Part shown: piece after piece, positions 6,614-13,545 of the stretch
Layout: each line of letters begins with the position of its first letter
How positions within the stretch are numbered: the stretch's first letter is position 1
Source of the DNA: Bacillota bacterium
GTDB lineage: Bacteria > Bacillota > Clostridia > Peptostreptococcales > Anaerovoracaceae
Reading direction: 5' to 3'
Assembly: GCA_021443825.1 (NCBI GenBank)
Contig: JABUTE010000049.1
Span: forward strand, 1-13,545
DNA length: 13,545 nucleotides
The notes under the pieces: generated by a model
Database searches by the model: none
Told to the model about the DNA's origin: nothing
What the model saw: the letters and a program-made list of their open reading frames with translations, nothing else
Program-made: the position numbers and the translations under genes

Positions 6614-6627
6614 GGAGAAAACAATTG
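6614..6627 (+). promoter_or_regulatory. Ribosome binding site that fixes a TTG start for rimP
   Basis: GGAG at 6614-6617 is 7 bases before TTG at 6625-6627. In the same frame the only ATG upstream (6517) lies before the predicted -35 and transcription start, so it cannot be used from that promoter. The TTG start gives a protein of normal RimP length. Confidence 0.7.
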
Positions 6628-7104
6628 GCAAAGAAAAAGATCGGCGAATACATCGCTGAATGGATGAATGAATTCGGACCCGCAAACGGCTATGAGCTGT
6701 CTCGCAGCGAATTTGTCAAGGAGGGTGCCGACTGGTATCTGCGGGTTTATGTCGACAAGCTTGACGAAAACGGCTACGGTGTGATGAGCACCGATGACTG
6801 TGAGCTGGTCAGCCGCTGGCTCAGCGAAAAGCTGGATGAGGCGGATCCCATTGCTCAGAATTATTATCTGGAGGTATCATCTCCGGGTATGGATCGTCCG
6901 CTGCTCACCGAAAAGGATTTCATCCGGTTCATGGGCGAATACATCGATGTCAGCCTTTATAAAGCAAAAGACGGTTCAAAACAGCTGCAGGGAAGGCTGA
7001 CCGGCTACGATGAGGGCAATGTAACTCTGACGGCTGACGATGGCAGAACCGTCCTGATCGAAAAAGGAGAGGCGGCAAAGATCCGTCTTGCTGTGATCTT
7101 TTAA
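6625..7104 (+). CDS. rimP: Ribosome maturation factor RimP
   Basis: RimP assists late assembly of the 30S subunit, acting in the cytoplasm on the S12/central pseudoknot region. With the TTG start the protein has 159 residues, the normal size. It begins MAKKKIGEYI and shows the N-terminal alpha/beta domain with the family hallmark YYLEVSSPGMDRPL (80-93). An Sm-like C-terminal beta barrel follows, roughly residues 97-159, including FMGEYIDVSLYK. The frame is open upstream to an ATG at 6517, but that stretch covers the promoter and leader hairpin and does not look like protein. It is the first gene of the rimP-nusA operon, and the gap to nusA is 61 bases. Confidence 0.94.
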   Translation: MAKKKIGEYIAEWMNEFGPANGYELSRSEFVKEGADWYLRVYVDKLDENGYGVMSTDDCELVSRWLSEKLDEADPIAQNYYLEVSSPGMDRPLLTEKDFIRFMGEYIDVSLYKAKDGSKQLQGRLTGYDEGNVTLTADDGRTVLIEKGEAAKIRLAVIF

Positions 7105-7165
7105 TATTGATATTTCTTTTATACCTGTTAAGCAAAGCGACAAACGAAAAGGAGGACACGCTTTT

Positions 7166-8476
7166 ATGAATATGGACTTTCTCGAAGCATTAGACGCTCT
7201 CGAAAGAGAAAGGCACATGCCGAAAGAGAAGCTGATCGAAGCAATCGAATCCGCACTTGTATCTGCATACAAGAAGAATTACGGAGATAACTACCGGAAG
7301 ATCCGCGTCAACATCGACAATTCCACCGGCGACATCAATGTTTTCATGGGCAAGGATGTCGTAGAAGAGGTCGAAGACAACTATTCTCAGATCTCCCTTG
7401 AAGAAGCCAGAGAAGTCGATCCCGAATACGAGATCGGCGACATCATCGAATACCAGGTCACCCCGTCCGATTTCGGCCGGGTCGCTGCACAGACCGCAAA
7501 GCAGGTCGTCGTACAGCGCATCCGCGAAGCAGAGCGCGATATGATCTACGATGATTATCACGACAGAGAAGGGCAGGTCGTTACCGGCGTTGTTCAAAGA
7601 GTCAGCGGCGGCACCGTATTCATCAATATCGGAAGGGCCGAAGCGATCCTGTCTGCCAACGAGCAGATCCCCGGAGAGACCTTCCGCGTCAATGACCGTG
7701 TCAAGGCCTTCATCATGGACGTAAGAAGCGGCAGAGACAACCGGGATTCCGGAAGAGAAATGAGAAGATCCCATAAAGGAGGCCCTCAGATCTTCCTTTC
7801 CCGTACCCATCCCCATCTGGTCAACCGTCTCTTTGAGCTGGAGGTCCCTGAGCTGCAGGATCACACCATCGAGATCAAGAACGTTTCCCGTGAACCGGGC
7901 TCCCGTTCCAAGATCTCTGTCTGCACCTATGATGAGAATGTGGATCCCGTAGGTGCCTGCGTCGGTCCAAGAGGCACCCGTGTGCAGGCCGTCGTCGACG
8001 AGCTGGGCGGTGAAAAGATCGATATCATCCCCTGGAGCGAGGAACCTGGCCGGCTGATCAGCAGCGCTCTTTCTCCTGCCAAGGTCGAGATGGTGCTCAT
8101 CGATGAGTCCGACAAGTCTGCCACCGTCGTCGTTCCCGATTATCAGCTGTCTCTTGCCATCGGCAAGGAGGGGCAGAACGTCCGCCTTGCCGCAAGACTC
8201 TGCGGCTGGAAGATCGACATCAAGAGTCACAGCCAGTATTTCCCCGAGGGCACTCCCATGCCTGAGACCGGTGAGACCGTCATCGAGACCGTCACCCATC
8301 TGGAGGATGTGATGCAGGCCGACGAAACGACGGTTGCCTTCAAGGCCTCTTCTCTTAAGTCCATGAGAAAAGCAGAGCTCATCGCTTATGCACAGGAGCA
8401 CGGGATCGAAATGGATCTTACTGCCACCAATGCCGTCATGATCGAAACCATCACCAGGGCAATGGAGGAGCGTTAA
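7166..8476 (+). CDS. nusA: Transcription termination/antitermination factor NusA with C-terminal extension
   Basis: NusA binds RNA polymerase and RNA, and tunes pausing, hairpin-dependent termination and antitermination. Domains in order are the N-terminal polymerase-binding domain (about 1-127), S1 (about 134-210), KH1 with GPRG (267-270) and KH2 with AIGKEGQNVRLAARL (331-345). After KH2 a further 80 or so residues occur; B. subtilis NusA, by contrast, ends soon after KH2. The last 40 of these (about 396-434, LKSMRKAELIAYAQEHGI...) resemble a HeH/SAP/Rho-N-like helical RNA- or DNA-binding unit. A charged insertion of about 13-15 residues (about 188-203) sits just before the conserved GGPQIFLSRTHP. 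AAAAGGAGG at 7147-7155 is 10 bases before ATG 7166. The stop overlaps the rnpM start (TAATG). Confidence 0.96.
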   Translation: MNMDFLEALDALERERHMPKEKLIEAIESALVSAYKKNYGDNYRKIRVNIDNSTGDINVFMGKDVVEEVEDNYSQISLEEAREVDPEYEIGDIIEYQVTPSDFGRVAAQTAKQVVVQRIREAERDMIYDDYHDREGQVVTGVVQRVSGGTVFINIGRAEAILSANEQIPGETFRVNDRVKAFIMDVRSGRDNRDSGREMRRSHKGGPQIFLSRTHPHLVNRLFELEVPELQDHTIEIKNVSREPGSRSKISVCTYDENVDPVGACVGPRGTRVQAVVDELGGEKIDIIPWSEEPGRLISSALSPAKVEMVLIDESDKSATVVVPDYQLSLAIGKEGQNVRLAARLCGWKIDIKSHSQYFPEGTPMPETGETVIETVTHLEDVMQADETTVAFKASSLKSMRKAELIAYAQEHGIEMDLTATNAVMIETITRAMEER

Positions 8477-8748
8477 TGCCTGAAAAGAGAATGCCTGAAA
8501 GACGCTGCGCCGGATGTATGCAAAGCTTTCCGAAGGCTTCGCTGATCAGGATCACTGCCGGCGAAGGCGGACTCATCATCAATGATGCGAAAGCTCCCGG
8601 AAGAGGAGTTTACCTTTGCTGCAAAGCAGAGTGTGTTCTGATCGCCGCAAAAAAGAACGCTGTCGCCAGGGGACTGAAGAGGGCTGTGAGCCGCGCCGAA
8701 ATGGACAGGCTCACGGAAGAGATCACCCGTCTCAGTTCGATGAAATAG
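8476..8748 (+). CDS. rnpM: YlxR-family RNA-binding protein (RNase P modulator RnpM)
   Basis: This is a small basic nucleic-acid-binding protein of the YlxR (DUF448) family. The B. subtilis member, renamed RnpM, is reported to bind RNase P RNA and modulate the enzyme. The 90-residue protein shows the family motif RRCAGCMQSFPKASLIRI (9-26) with Cys11 and Cys14. It also has PGRGVYLC (41-48) with a further Cys at 53, followed by a basic helix with ARGLKRAV. GGAGG at 8464-8468, inside the end of nusA, is 7 bases before ATG 8476, so the two genes are coupled. An in-frame ATG at 8491 is possible but has no better ribosome site. The L7Ae-like gene ylxQ that often follows is absent, and infB begins 18 bases later. 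Confidence 0.93.
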   Translation: MPEKRMPERRCAGCMQSFPKASLIRITAGEGGLIINDAKAPGRGVYLCCKAECVLIAAKKNAVARGLKRAVSRAEMDRLTEEITRLSSMK

Positions 8749-8766
8749 ATTACGGAGGTACTACTG

Positions 8767-11595
8767 ATGCCCAACACCACGGATAATAAAAACAAGAATA
8801 CGAAGGCTCCTGTACCTGCAGGAAAGCCTCTTCCCAAGTCTGCTTCCCAGCAGCCGAAAACAGCTCCTGCCGGAACGCCGCTGCGCAAGAGCGCTGTTCC
8901 CTCCAACGCTGCAAAAATGGCAGACGAAGCAGCTAAGGCTGCCGCTGCCGCCGATGAAGCAAAGGCTGCTTCTGCAGAAGCCGCAAAAGCCGTCACGCAG
9001 GAGGCTGCTCCGGTGCCTGCCGCAGCACCTGCCGAAGCAACTGCCGGGGAAACAAAGACTGCTGCCCCAGAGGCTCCTAAGACTGCTGTAAAGGAGACGA
9101 AGACGGCCGCAAAAGAAAACGCAAAGACCCCTGCCAAGGAAGCAAAGACTGCTGCCAAAGAGGCCGCAAAGACCCCTGCAAAGCAGGCAAAGCCCGCTCC
9201 CAAAGAGGAAGCTCCTAAGGCAGAAGAACCAAAAGCTTCCGCAAAGGAAGAGAAGCCTGCCGAAAAGCAGGCTCCCGATTACAGCGCTTTCGTGCCCAAT
9301 ATCGGGATCAAGATCGTTAAGCGGGCAGCCGATGAGCCCAAGGAACCACCAAAGCCGGCAGCTCCTAAGCAGGAAAGAAAGCCTGTCGAGCCGAAGGAAC
9401 GCAAAACAAGCGGCTCCCGCGGCGGCAAAGATCAGGAGCGTACCGGAAATCGTAATAACGGTGACCGCAAAGACGGAAAGGCGCCTGCAAACGGCGATCG
9501 CAAGCCCAAGGAATATACCGGCAACCGCAAAAGCGGTCAGCAGGGAGGCCAGCAGGGCGACCGCAGAAACGGTCAGGCTGCCGGCGGCGCAAGAAAATTC
9601 GGCCCCAAGTCCGATAATACCCAAAAGGTCGTTGCCTTTACCGCTTCACCCGATTCCTCCGACAGCAGAAGAGGCGGACGCAAGGAGAAGCCCGGAAAAG
9701 ACAAGGGAGATAAGAGAGACCGGTTCGATCAGGCTCCCGCAGATCTTTCCAAGACCACCAAAAAGAAGCACAGCAAATATAAGGAAAAGGTCGACCTTGA
9801 GCCTACCGCAGAGCAGGAGATCATGCAGGAAGCCGTTGCTACCGGCAGCATCCTGATCAACGTACCTATCACCCTTGCAGGCTTTTGCGAACAGGTGGAA
9901 AAGAGCACCTCGCAGGCTATTATGGCACTGATGAAGATGGGTATCATGGCCAATGTCAACCAGAACCTGGACGAGGAGACCGCAGTTCTTCTCGGCATGG
10001 AGCTGGGCGTATCCATCATGGTCAACCACAACGAAGCCATTGAAGAGGAAGACGGCATCGACAAGAGTGCCGACAGAGAATCCGATCTGCTGCCCAGAGC
10101 GCCTATCGTTACCGTTATGGGTCACGTTGACCACGGTAAGACCTCTCTGCTGGATGCCATCCGTTCTACCAACGTTACCGCAGGCGAAGCCGGCGGCATC
10201 ACCCAGCACATCGGTGCTTCTGAGATCGAGCACAACGGACAGCACATCGTCTTCCTGGATACCCCGGGTCACGAGGCCTTTACTGCCATGCGTGCAAGAG
10301 GTGCCTATATCACCGATATCGCTGTTCTGGTCGTTGCAGCCGATGACTCCGTCATGCCACAGACCATCGAATCCATCAGCCACGCGAAGGCAGCCAATGT
10401 TCCCATCATCGTTGCCATGAACAAGATGGATAAGCCGACGGCAAATCCGGATGTGGTCAAGACCGACCTGTCTAACCACGGCATTCTGGTGGAAGACTGG
10501 GGCGGCGACACCATCTGTGTTCCCGTATCCGCCAAGACCGGTATGGGTATCGAGGAACTGCTTGAGATGATCCTGATGCAGGCAGAAATGCTGGAGCTGA
10601 AGGCCAATCCCGACCGTCTTGCCATGGGCAATGTCATCGAAGCAAGACTGGATAAGAACAGAGGTCCTGTTGCGACGCTGCTCGTAACCAACGGAACCCT
10701 TCACACCGGCGCATCCATTGTTGCCGGTATGGCCAGCGGCCGCGTGCGCGTCATGACCAACCCCAAGGGCGATGTGATCAAGAAGGCCGGTCCTTCCCGC
10801 GCTGTTGAGATCACCGGTCTCACCGAGGTTCCCGAAGCCGGCGACGAGTTCTTCATGGTCAAGGACGAAAAGACGGCAAGAGAGATCACCGAAAAGAGAA
10901 AGCTGAAGCAAAGAGAAGACGTGATGGCCAAGTCCAGCGCCGTTTCCCTGGAAAAGCTGTTCAGCCAGATGTCCGAAGGTGACATCAAGGAGCTGAACCT
11001 GATCATCAAGGCCGACGTAATGGGTTCTGTCGGCGCACTGGAGCAGTCGCTGGAAAAGCTGCATAATGAAAACGTTCGCGTACGCATCATCCATACCGGT
11101 GTCGGCGCTATCAACGAAAGCGATATCATGCTGGCAAGCACCTCCAACGCGGTCATTATCGGCTTCAATGTACGCCCCTCCAGCGCGGTCCAGACCAAGG
11201 CCGACCAGGAAGGCGTCGAGATCCGCACCTACCGCGTCATCTACGAGATCATCGAGGACATCGAGGCTGCCATGAAGGGCATGCTGGATCCCGAATTCAA
11301 GGAGGTCGTACTCGGCAAGGCAGAGGTGCGCAACACCTTCAAGGTATCCAATGTAGGAACCATCGCAGGCTCCTATGTACTGGAGGGTAAGGTCACTCGC
11401 TCCGCCAAGCTGCGCCTTGTTCGCGACGGTATCGTCGTTCATGAAGGCGAGGTCGGTTCTTTGAGAAGATTTAAGGACGATGTAAGAGAAGTCGCATCCG
11501 GCTTTGAATGCGGTATCTCCATCGAGAAGTTCAACGACATCAAGGAAGGCGACATCATCGAAGCCTACACCATGGAAGAGGTCAAGAGAGCATAA
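8767..11595 (+). CDS. infB: Translation initiation factor IF-2
   Basis: IF2 is the GTPase that brings initiator fMet-tRNA to the 30S subunit and promotes subunit joining. At 942 residues it is long for a Gram-positive IF2. Residues 1 to about 340 are low-complexity: an Ala/Lys/Pro region with three degenerate 15-residue repeats (104-148), then an Arg/Gly/Asn region (about 215-280). A conserved IF2 N2-type helical domain follows (about 360-405, ITLAGFCEQVEKSTSQAI). The G domain has GHVDHGKT (452-459), GGIT (476-479), DTPGH (498-502), NKMD (552-555) and SAK (588-590). Domains II, III and the fMet-tRNA-binding C-terminal domain complete it, ending near EGDIIEAYTMEE. GGAGGT at 8754-8759 is 7 bases before ATG. 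It lies between rnpM and rbfA, 3 bases before the latter. Confidence 0.97.
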   Translation: MPNTTDNKNKNTKAPVPAGKPLPKSASQQPKTAPAGTPLRKSAVPSNAAKMADEAAKAAAAADEAKAASAEAAKAVTQEAAPVPAAAPAEATAGETKTAAPEAPKTAVKETKTAAKENAKTPAKEAKTAAKEAAKTPAKQAKPAPKEEAPKAEEPKASAKEEKPAEKQAPDYSAFVPNIGIKIVKRAADEPKEPPKPAAPKQERKPVEPKERKTSGSRGGKDQERTGNRNNGDRKDGKAPANGDRKPKEYTGNRKSGQQGGQQGDRRNGQAAGGARKFGPKSDNTQKVVAFTASPDSSDSRRGGRKEKPGKDKGDKRDRFDQAPADLSKTTKKKHSKYKEKVDLEPTAEQEIMQEAVATGSILINVPITLAGFCEQVEKSTSQAIMALMKMGIMANVNQNLDEETAVLLGMELGVSIMVNHNEAIEEEDGIDKSADRESDLLPRAPIVTVMGHVDHGKTSLLDAIRSTNVTAGEAGGITQHIGASEIEHNGQHIVFLDTPGHEAFTAMRARGAYITDIAVLVVAADDSVMPQTIESISHAKAANVPIIVAMNKMDKPTANPDVVKTDLSNHGILVEDWGGDTICVPVSAKTGMGIEELLEMILMQAEMLELKANPDRLAMGNVIEARLDKNRGPVATLLVTNGTLHTGASIVAGMASGRVRVMTNPKGDVIKKAGPSRAVEITGLTEVPEAGDEFFMVKDEKTAREITEKRKLKQREDVMAKSSAVSLEKLFSQMSEGDIKELNLIIKADVMGSVGALEQSLEKLHNENVRVRIIHTGVGAINESDIMLASTSNAVIIGFNVRPSSAVQTKADQEGVEIRTYRVIYEIIEDIEAAMKGMLDPEFKEVVLGKAEVRNTFKVSNVGTIAGSYVLEGKVTRSAKLRLVRDGIVVHEGEVGSLRRFKDDVREVASGFECGISIEKFNDIKEGDIIEAYTMEEVKRA
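9076..9210 (+). repeat. Three degenerate 45-bp tandem repeats inside infB
   Basis: Units begin at 9076, 9121 and 9166, each 45 bases (15 codons). They encode PKTAVKETKTAAKEN, AKTPAKEAKTAAKEA and AKTPAKQAKPAPKEE. The second and third share the run GCAAAGACCCCTGC at the DNA level. They form a Lys/Ala/Pro-rich, probably disordered tract of the IF2 N-terminus, and copy number could vary between strains. Confidence 0.75.
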
Positions 11596-11598
11596 TTT

Positions 11599-12021
11599 AT
11601 GGGAAGATCACACAGACCTCAGCGTCTTGCTGAGGAAATCAAGAAAATCGTCGGCGATCTGCTGCTGAAGGGCCGTCTTAAGGATCCGCGCTTTCAGGGC
11701 ATGATCGCTGTCAGCGGCGTGGATGTTTCCGGCGACGGAAGCTATGCCACGCTGTATATTACGGCTATGGCCTTCGATCCCACCCTGGAGTTAGGCGAGA
11801 GCGAAAAGAAGAGCATTCTCAGCGCTTTTGAAAACAGCGCCGGTTTCATCCGCAGTGAACTTGGCAAAAATATGAAGGTGCGACACGTGCCCGAGCTGAT
11901 CTTTGCATTCGATAATTCCTTTGAATACGGTAAGAAGATGGATGCGATCCTCGATAAGCTGGATATCCGTCTCGATGAACCGGAAGAAGAGGAAGAAGAC
12001 ATTGAGGATAAATACCGGTAG
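11599..12021 (+). CDS. rbfA: 30S ribosome-binding factor RbfA
   Basis: RbfA is a single KH-like-domain protein that helps mature the 16S rRNA 5' region and supports growth in the cold. The core matches the family: an N-terminal helix (RPQRLAEEIKKIVGDLLLK, 6-24), LKDPRFQGMIAVSGVDVS (27-44), the helix-kink-helix NSAGFIRSELG (79-89) and the strand VRHVPELIFAFDNSFEYG (94-111). The 140-residue length includes a highly acidic tail (126-137, EPEEEEEDIEDK). The ATG is 3 bases after the infB stop, with only a weak AAGAG-type ribosome site, so it depends on coupling. Its TAG stop abuts the nrnA ATG. The ylxP gene found between infB and rbfA in Bacillus is not present. Confidence 0.95.
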   Translation: MGRSHRPQRLAEEIKKIVGDLLLKGRLKDPRFQGMIAVSGVDVSGDGSYATLYITAMAFDPTLELGESEKKSILSAFENSAGFIRSELGKNMKVRHVPELIFAFDNSFEYGKKMDAILDKLDIRLDEPEEEEEDIEDKYR

Positions 12022-12975
12022 ATGAGAGATTACAGCAAGCTGATCGAAAAAATCAATACGGCCGGATCTATTCTGATCTTTACCCACGCGAATATGGACG
12101 GGGATGCCCTCGGCTCCTCCGGTGCCCTGTGCTTGGCGCTTCGAAGCCTTGGAAAGAAGGCGGCGGTGCTGACGCAGTCTCCCTGTCCTGCTTATTTACG
12201 CTTTGCGGATCAGGGTTTCCTGACCGGTGAGGTTCCTTTTGACGCCGACCTTTCCATCGCCGTCGATATGGGCTCGGATTCCAGACTGGAGGGGCTGAAA
12301 GAGGTCTTCTATCGCTCTAAGGATCAGATCTGCATCGATCATCATGTGCGGGATGAAGCCTTTCTTACCGATGTGGTGGTGGATCCTGCCGCTGCGGCCT
12401 GCGGCTGCCTCATTTACGAGCTGCTCAGGCAGATGGGCGTCGCGATCTCGGTCGACATGGCAAATCTTCTCTATTTGGCTGTGCTGACCGATACCGGCAG
12501 CTTTCGGTATGCCAATACAGGCAAAGAAGCCATGGTCATGGCAGGCGAGCTGATCGATCTTGGCGTGGAGCCTGCGGCCATCTGCAACAGGATCTATGCC
12601 AGCTATCCCTTAAGCCAGCTCAGGTTGGAGGGAATCGCCCTTGACAGAGCCCGTCTTCTTTGTGAGGGGAAGGGCATTCTGACCTATGTCTGCGAGGATG
12701 ATTATCGGGCGACCGGTTCCAATGCCGATGAAGCCGACAGCTGCATCGACCGGATCCGCACCGTCGAAAACGTGGAGATCGCTGCGGTCTTAAAGCAGCG
12801 CGGGTCCGTCTATAAGCTGAGCTGCCGCGCAAAGGAATATGCAGACGTTCGACGCATTTGCATGACTTTCGGAGGCGGCGGTCATTTGCGTGCCTCAGGT
12901 GCCACCCTCGACCTGCCTCTTGACCTTGCCATGGAAGCTGTGGCGAAAGCTATCGAGGAGGAGCTGTCAAGATAA
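12022..12975 (+). CDS. nrnA: DHH/DHHA1 phosphoesterase, bifunctional oligoribonuclease/pAp phosphatase (NrnA)
   Basis: NrnA degrades very short RNAs and dephosphorylates 3'-phosphoadenosine 5'-phosphate in bacteria that lack Orn. The 317-residue protein has the DHH domain with THANMDGDALGS (21-32; Asp26 and Asp28, with Met where the family consensus has Pro), VDMGS (81-85), the DHH triad IDHH (105-108) and LTDTGSFRYANT (155-166). The C-terminal DHHA1 domain shows GGGGHLRASG (284-293). The ATG follows the rbfA TAG without a gap, and a GAGGATA stretch (12004-12010) may act as the ribosome site. The nrnA stop overlaps the truB start (TAATG). The rbfA-nrnA-truB order is typical of Clostridia. Paralogues include the GdpP and RecJ families, but length and context favour NrnA. 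Confidence 0.94.
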   Translation: MRDYSKLIEKINTAGSILIFTHANMDGDALGSSGALCLALRSLGKKAAVLTQSPCPAYLRFADQGFLTGEVPFDADLSIAVDMGSDSRLEGLKEVFYRSKDQICIDHHVRDEAFLTDVVVDPAAAACGCLIYELLRQMGVAISVDMANLLYLAVLTDTGSFRYANTGKEAMVMAGELIDLGVEPAAICNRIYASYPLSQLRLEGIALDRARLLCEGKGILTYVCEDDYRATGSNADEADSCIDRIRTVENVEIAAVLKQRGSVYKLSCRAKEYADVRRICMTFGGGGHLRASGATLDLPLDLAMEAVAKAIEEELSR

Positions 12976-13545
12976 TGGACGGCTTTCTTTGCATCAACAA
13001 GCCTGCCGGCATGAGCTCCAACGATGTGGTCATGAACGTGCGCCGCTTTACCGGCGAAAAGCATATCGGTCATACGGGAACCCTCGACCCTAACGCCTGC
13101 GGCCTTCTTACTGTCGCCGTCGGCAAGGCTGCCCGTCTCATTGAATATATGGATGACCATCCAAAGCTTTACCGGTGCGAGGCTGTTCTGGGCCTTTCCA
13201 CCGATACCCACGATGTGTGGGGCACCCCCGTCTGCGATCTGCGCGGCAGGTTTTCCATGCCCTCCGAAGCGCAGCTGGAAGAGGCCATGGACCAGCTGAC
13301 AGGGCAGATCGTGCAGATCCCCTCGAAGTATTCTGCCCTTAAGGTCGGCGGCAGGCCTATGTATGCTCTGGCCAGAGAGGGCATCGACATCACGGCAAAA
13401 GCACGGGATGTGGGCATCCGGTGGTTCTCGCTCATCGACTATGATCCTGCCTCGGGCCGGTTCTTTTTTGATGTCTGCTGCTCGAAGGGTACCTATGTCC
13501 GCACTCTGTGTGACATGCTGGGGCAGCTGCTTGGCTGCGGCGCCG
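12975..13545 (+). CDS. truB: tRNA pseudouridine(55) synthase TruB (5' part, cut by window edge)
   Basis: TruB isomerises uridine 55 in the T loop of most elongator tRNAs and also acts as a tRNA folding chaperone. About 190 residues are present, and the frame stays open to the end of the window. The N-terminus MDGFLCINKPAGMSSNDVV is typical, and the catalytic motif GHTGTLDP (32-39) contains the nucleophilic Asp38. Further conserved stretches are GQIVQIPSKYSALKVGGRPM and, near the edge, CSKGTYVRTL. The start overlaps the nrnA stop by one base (TAATG). GAGGAGG at 12955-12961 is 13 bases upstream, so coupling probably helps. The C-terminal PUA or PUA-like part lies outside the window. Confidence 0.95.
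   Translation, partial: MDGFLCINKPAGMSSNDVVMNVRRFTGEKHIGHTGTLDPNACGLLTVAVGKAARLIEYMDDHPKLYRCEAVLGLSTDTHDVWGTPVCDLRGRFSMPSEAQLEEAMDQLTGQIVQIPSKYSALKVGGRPMYALAREGIDITAKARDVGIRWFSLIDYDPASGRFFFDVCCSKGTYVRTLCDMLGQLLGCGA

Noticed and set aside
6517..6624. Upstream ATG extension of rimP
   Set aside because: It would encode the promoter and leader hairpin. The ATG precedes the predicted transcription start, and the TTG at 6625 has a proper ribosome site and gives normal RimP length.
7105..7165. Possible internal promoter in the rimP-nusA gap (TTGATA at 7107-7112)
   Set aside because: No -10 hexamer occurs at 16-19 bases spacing, so the similarity to a -35 is probably chance.
7190..8401. A 403-residue open frame on the minus strand opposite nusA
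   Set aside because: It is an antisense shadow of nusA rich in Asp, Gly and Leu from reversed codons, with no family motif and no start signal.
9815..9825. Internal start in infB (AGGAGA before ATG at 9823) for a short IF2 isoform
   Set aside because: The spacing is only about 3 bases, too close for efficient initiation, and nothing else supports a second isoform.
9646..11442. A 598-residue open frame on the minus strand opposite infB
   Set aside because: It is a mirror of the strong infB codon bias (GAC, GTC, ATC, GCC) in an aligned antisense frame. It has no ribosome site, no recognisable motif and overlaps a certain gene.

Overview
The window is a housekeeping stretch of a Bacillota (Firmicutes) chromosome. 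A Clostridia-type member, possibly Lachnospiraceae, fits best. The reasons are the classic order dxr-rseP-ispG ... rimP-nusA-rnpM(ylxR)-infB-rbfA-nrnA-truB, strong GGAGG ribosome sites, short intergenic gaps and moderate GC. I cannot name the species from the sequence.

Layout. Positions 1-1936 (+) hold the end of an isoprenoid/envelope operon: the probable C-terminus of dxr, a short intramembrane protease rseP, and ispG. It runs with small gaps into a pair of cell-surface O-acylation genes at 1958-4507, an AlgI-like MBOAT transferase and an AlgJ/AlgX-like DHHW protein. A glucose-6-phosphate isomerase gene (pgi) lies on the minus strand at 4561-5835, with a good minus-strand intrinsic terminator between it and the DHHW gene. 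A 266-base divergent intergenic region (5836-6101) carries promoter-like elements for both pgi and a small VOC/glyoxalase-family gene (6102-6485). A strong extended -10 promoter and a terminator-like leader hairpin then precede the transcription/translation operon (6625 to the window end): rimP, nusA, rnpM, infB, rbfA, nrnA and truB, the last cut by the window edge. Many junctions here overlap or abut (TAATG, TAGATG), which implies translational coupling.

How the genes work together. Dxr and IspG are the reductoisomerase and the penultimate step of the MEP isoprenoid pathway, which supplies undecaprenyl carriers for the envelope. RseP cleaves membrane proteins. The MBOAT/DHHW pair probably acylates an exported polysaccharide. 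The second block makes or matures the translation and transcription machinery: RimP and RbfA act on 30S maturation, NusA on RNA polymerase pausing and termination, RnpM on RNase P, IF2 on initiation, NrnA on nanoRNA/pAp turnover, and TruB on tRNA psi55.

Most of this is ordinary core genome. The points worth a second look are an RseP that appears to lack its PDZ domain; a NusA with a C-terminal HeH/SAP/Rho-N-like extension and a charged S1-region insertion; a likely NusA-responsive attenuator before rimP; replacement of the usual polC position by an acylation/pgi/VOC block; absence of ylxQ and ylxP; and a long repeat-bearing, RG-rich IF2 N-terminus. I found no CRISPR array, transposon, tRNA, rRNA or convincing new defence-type system.
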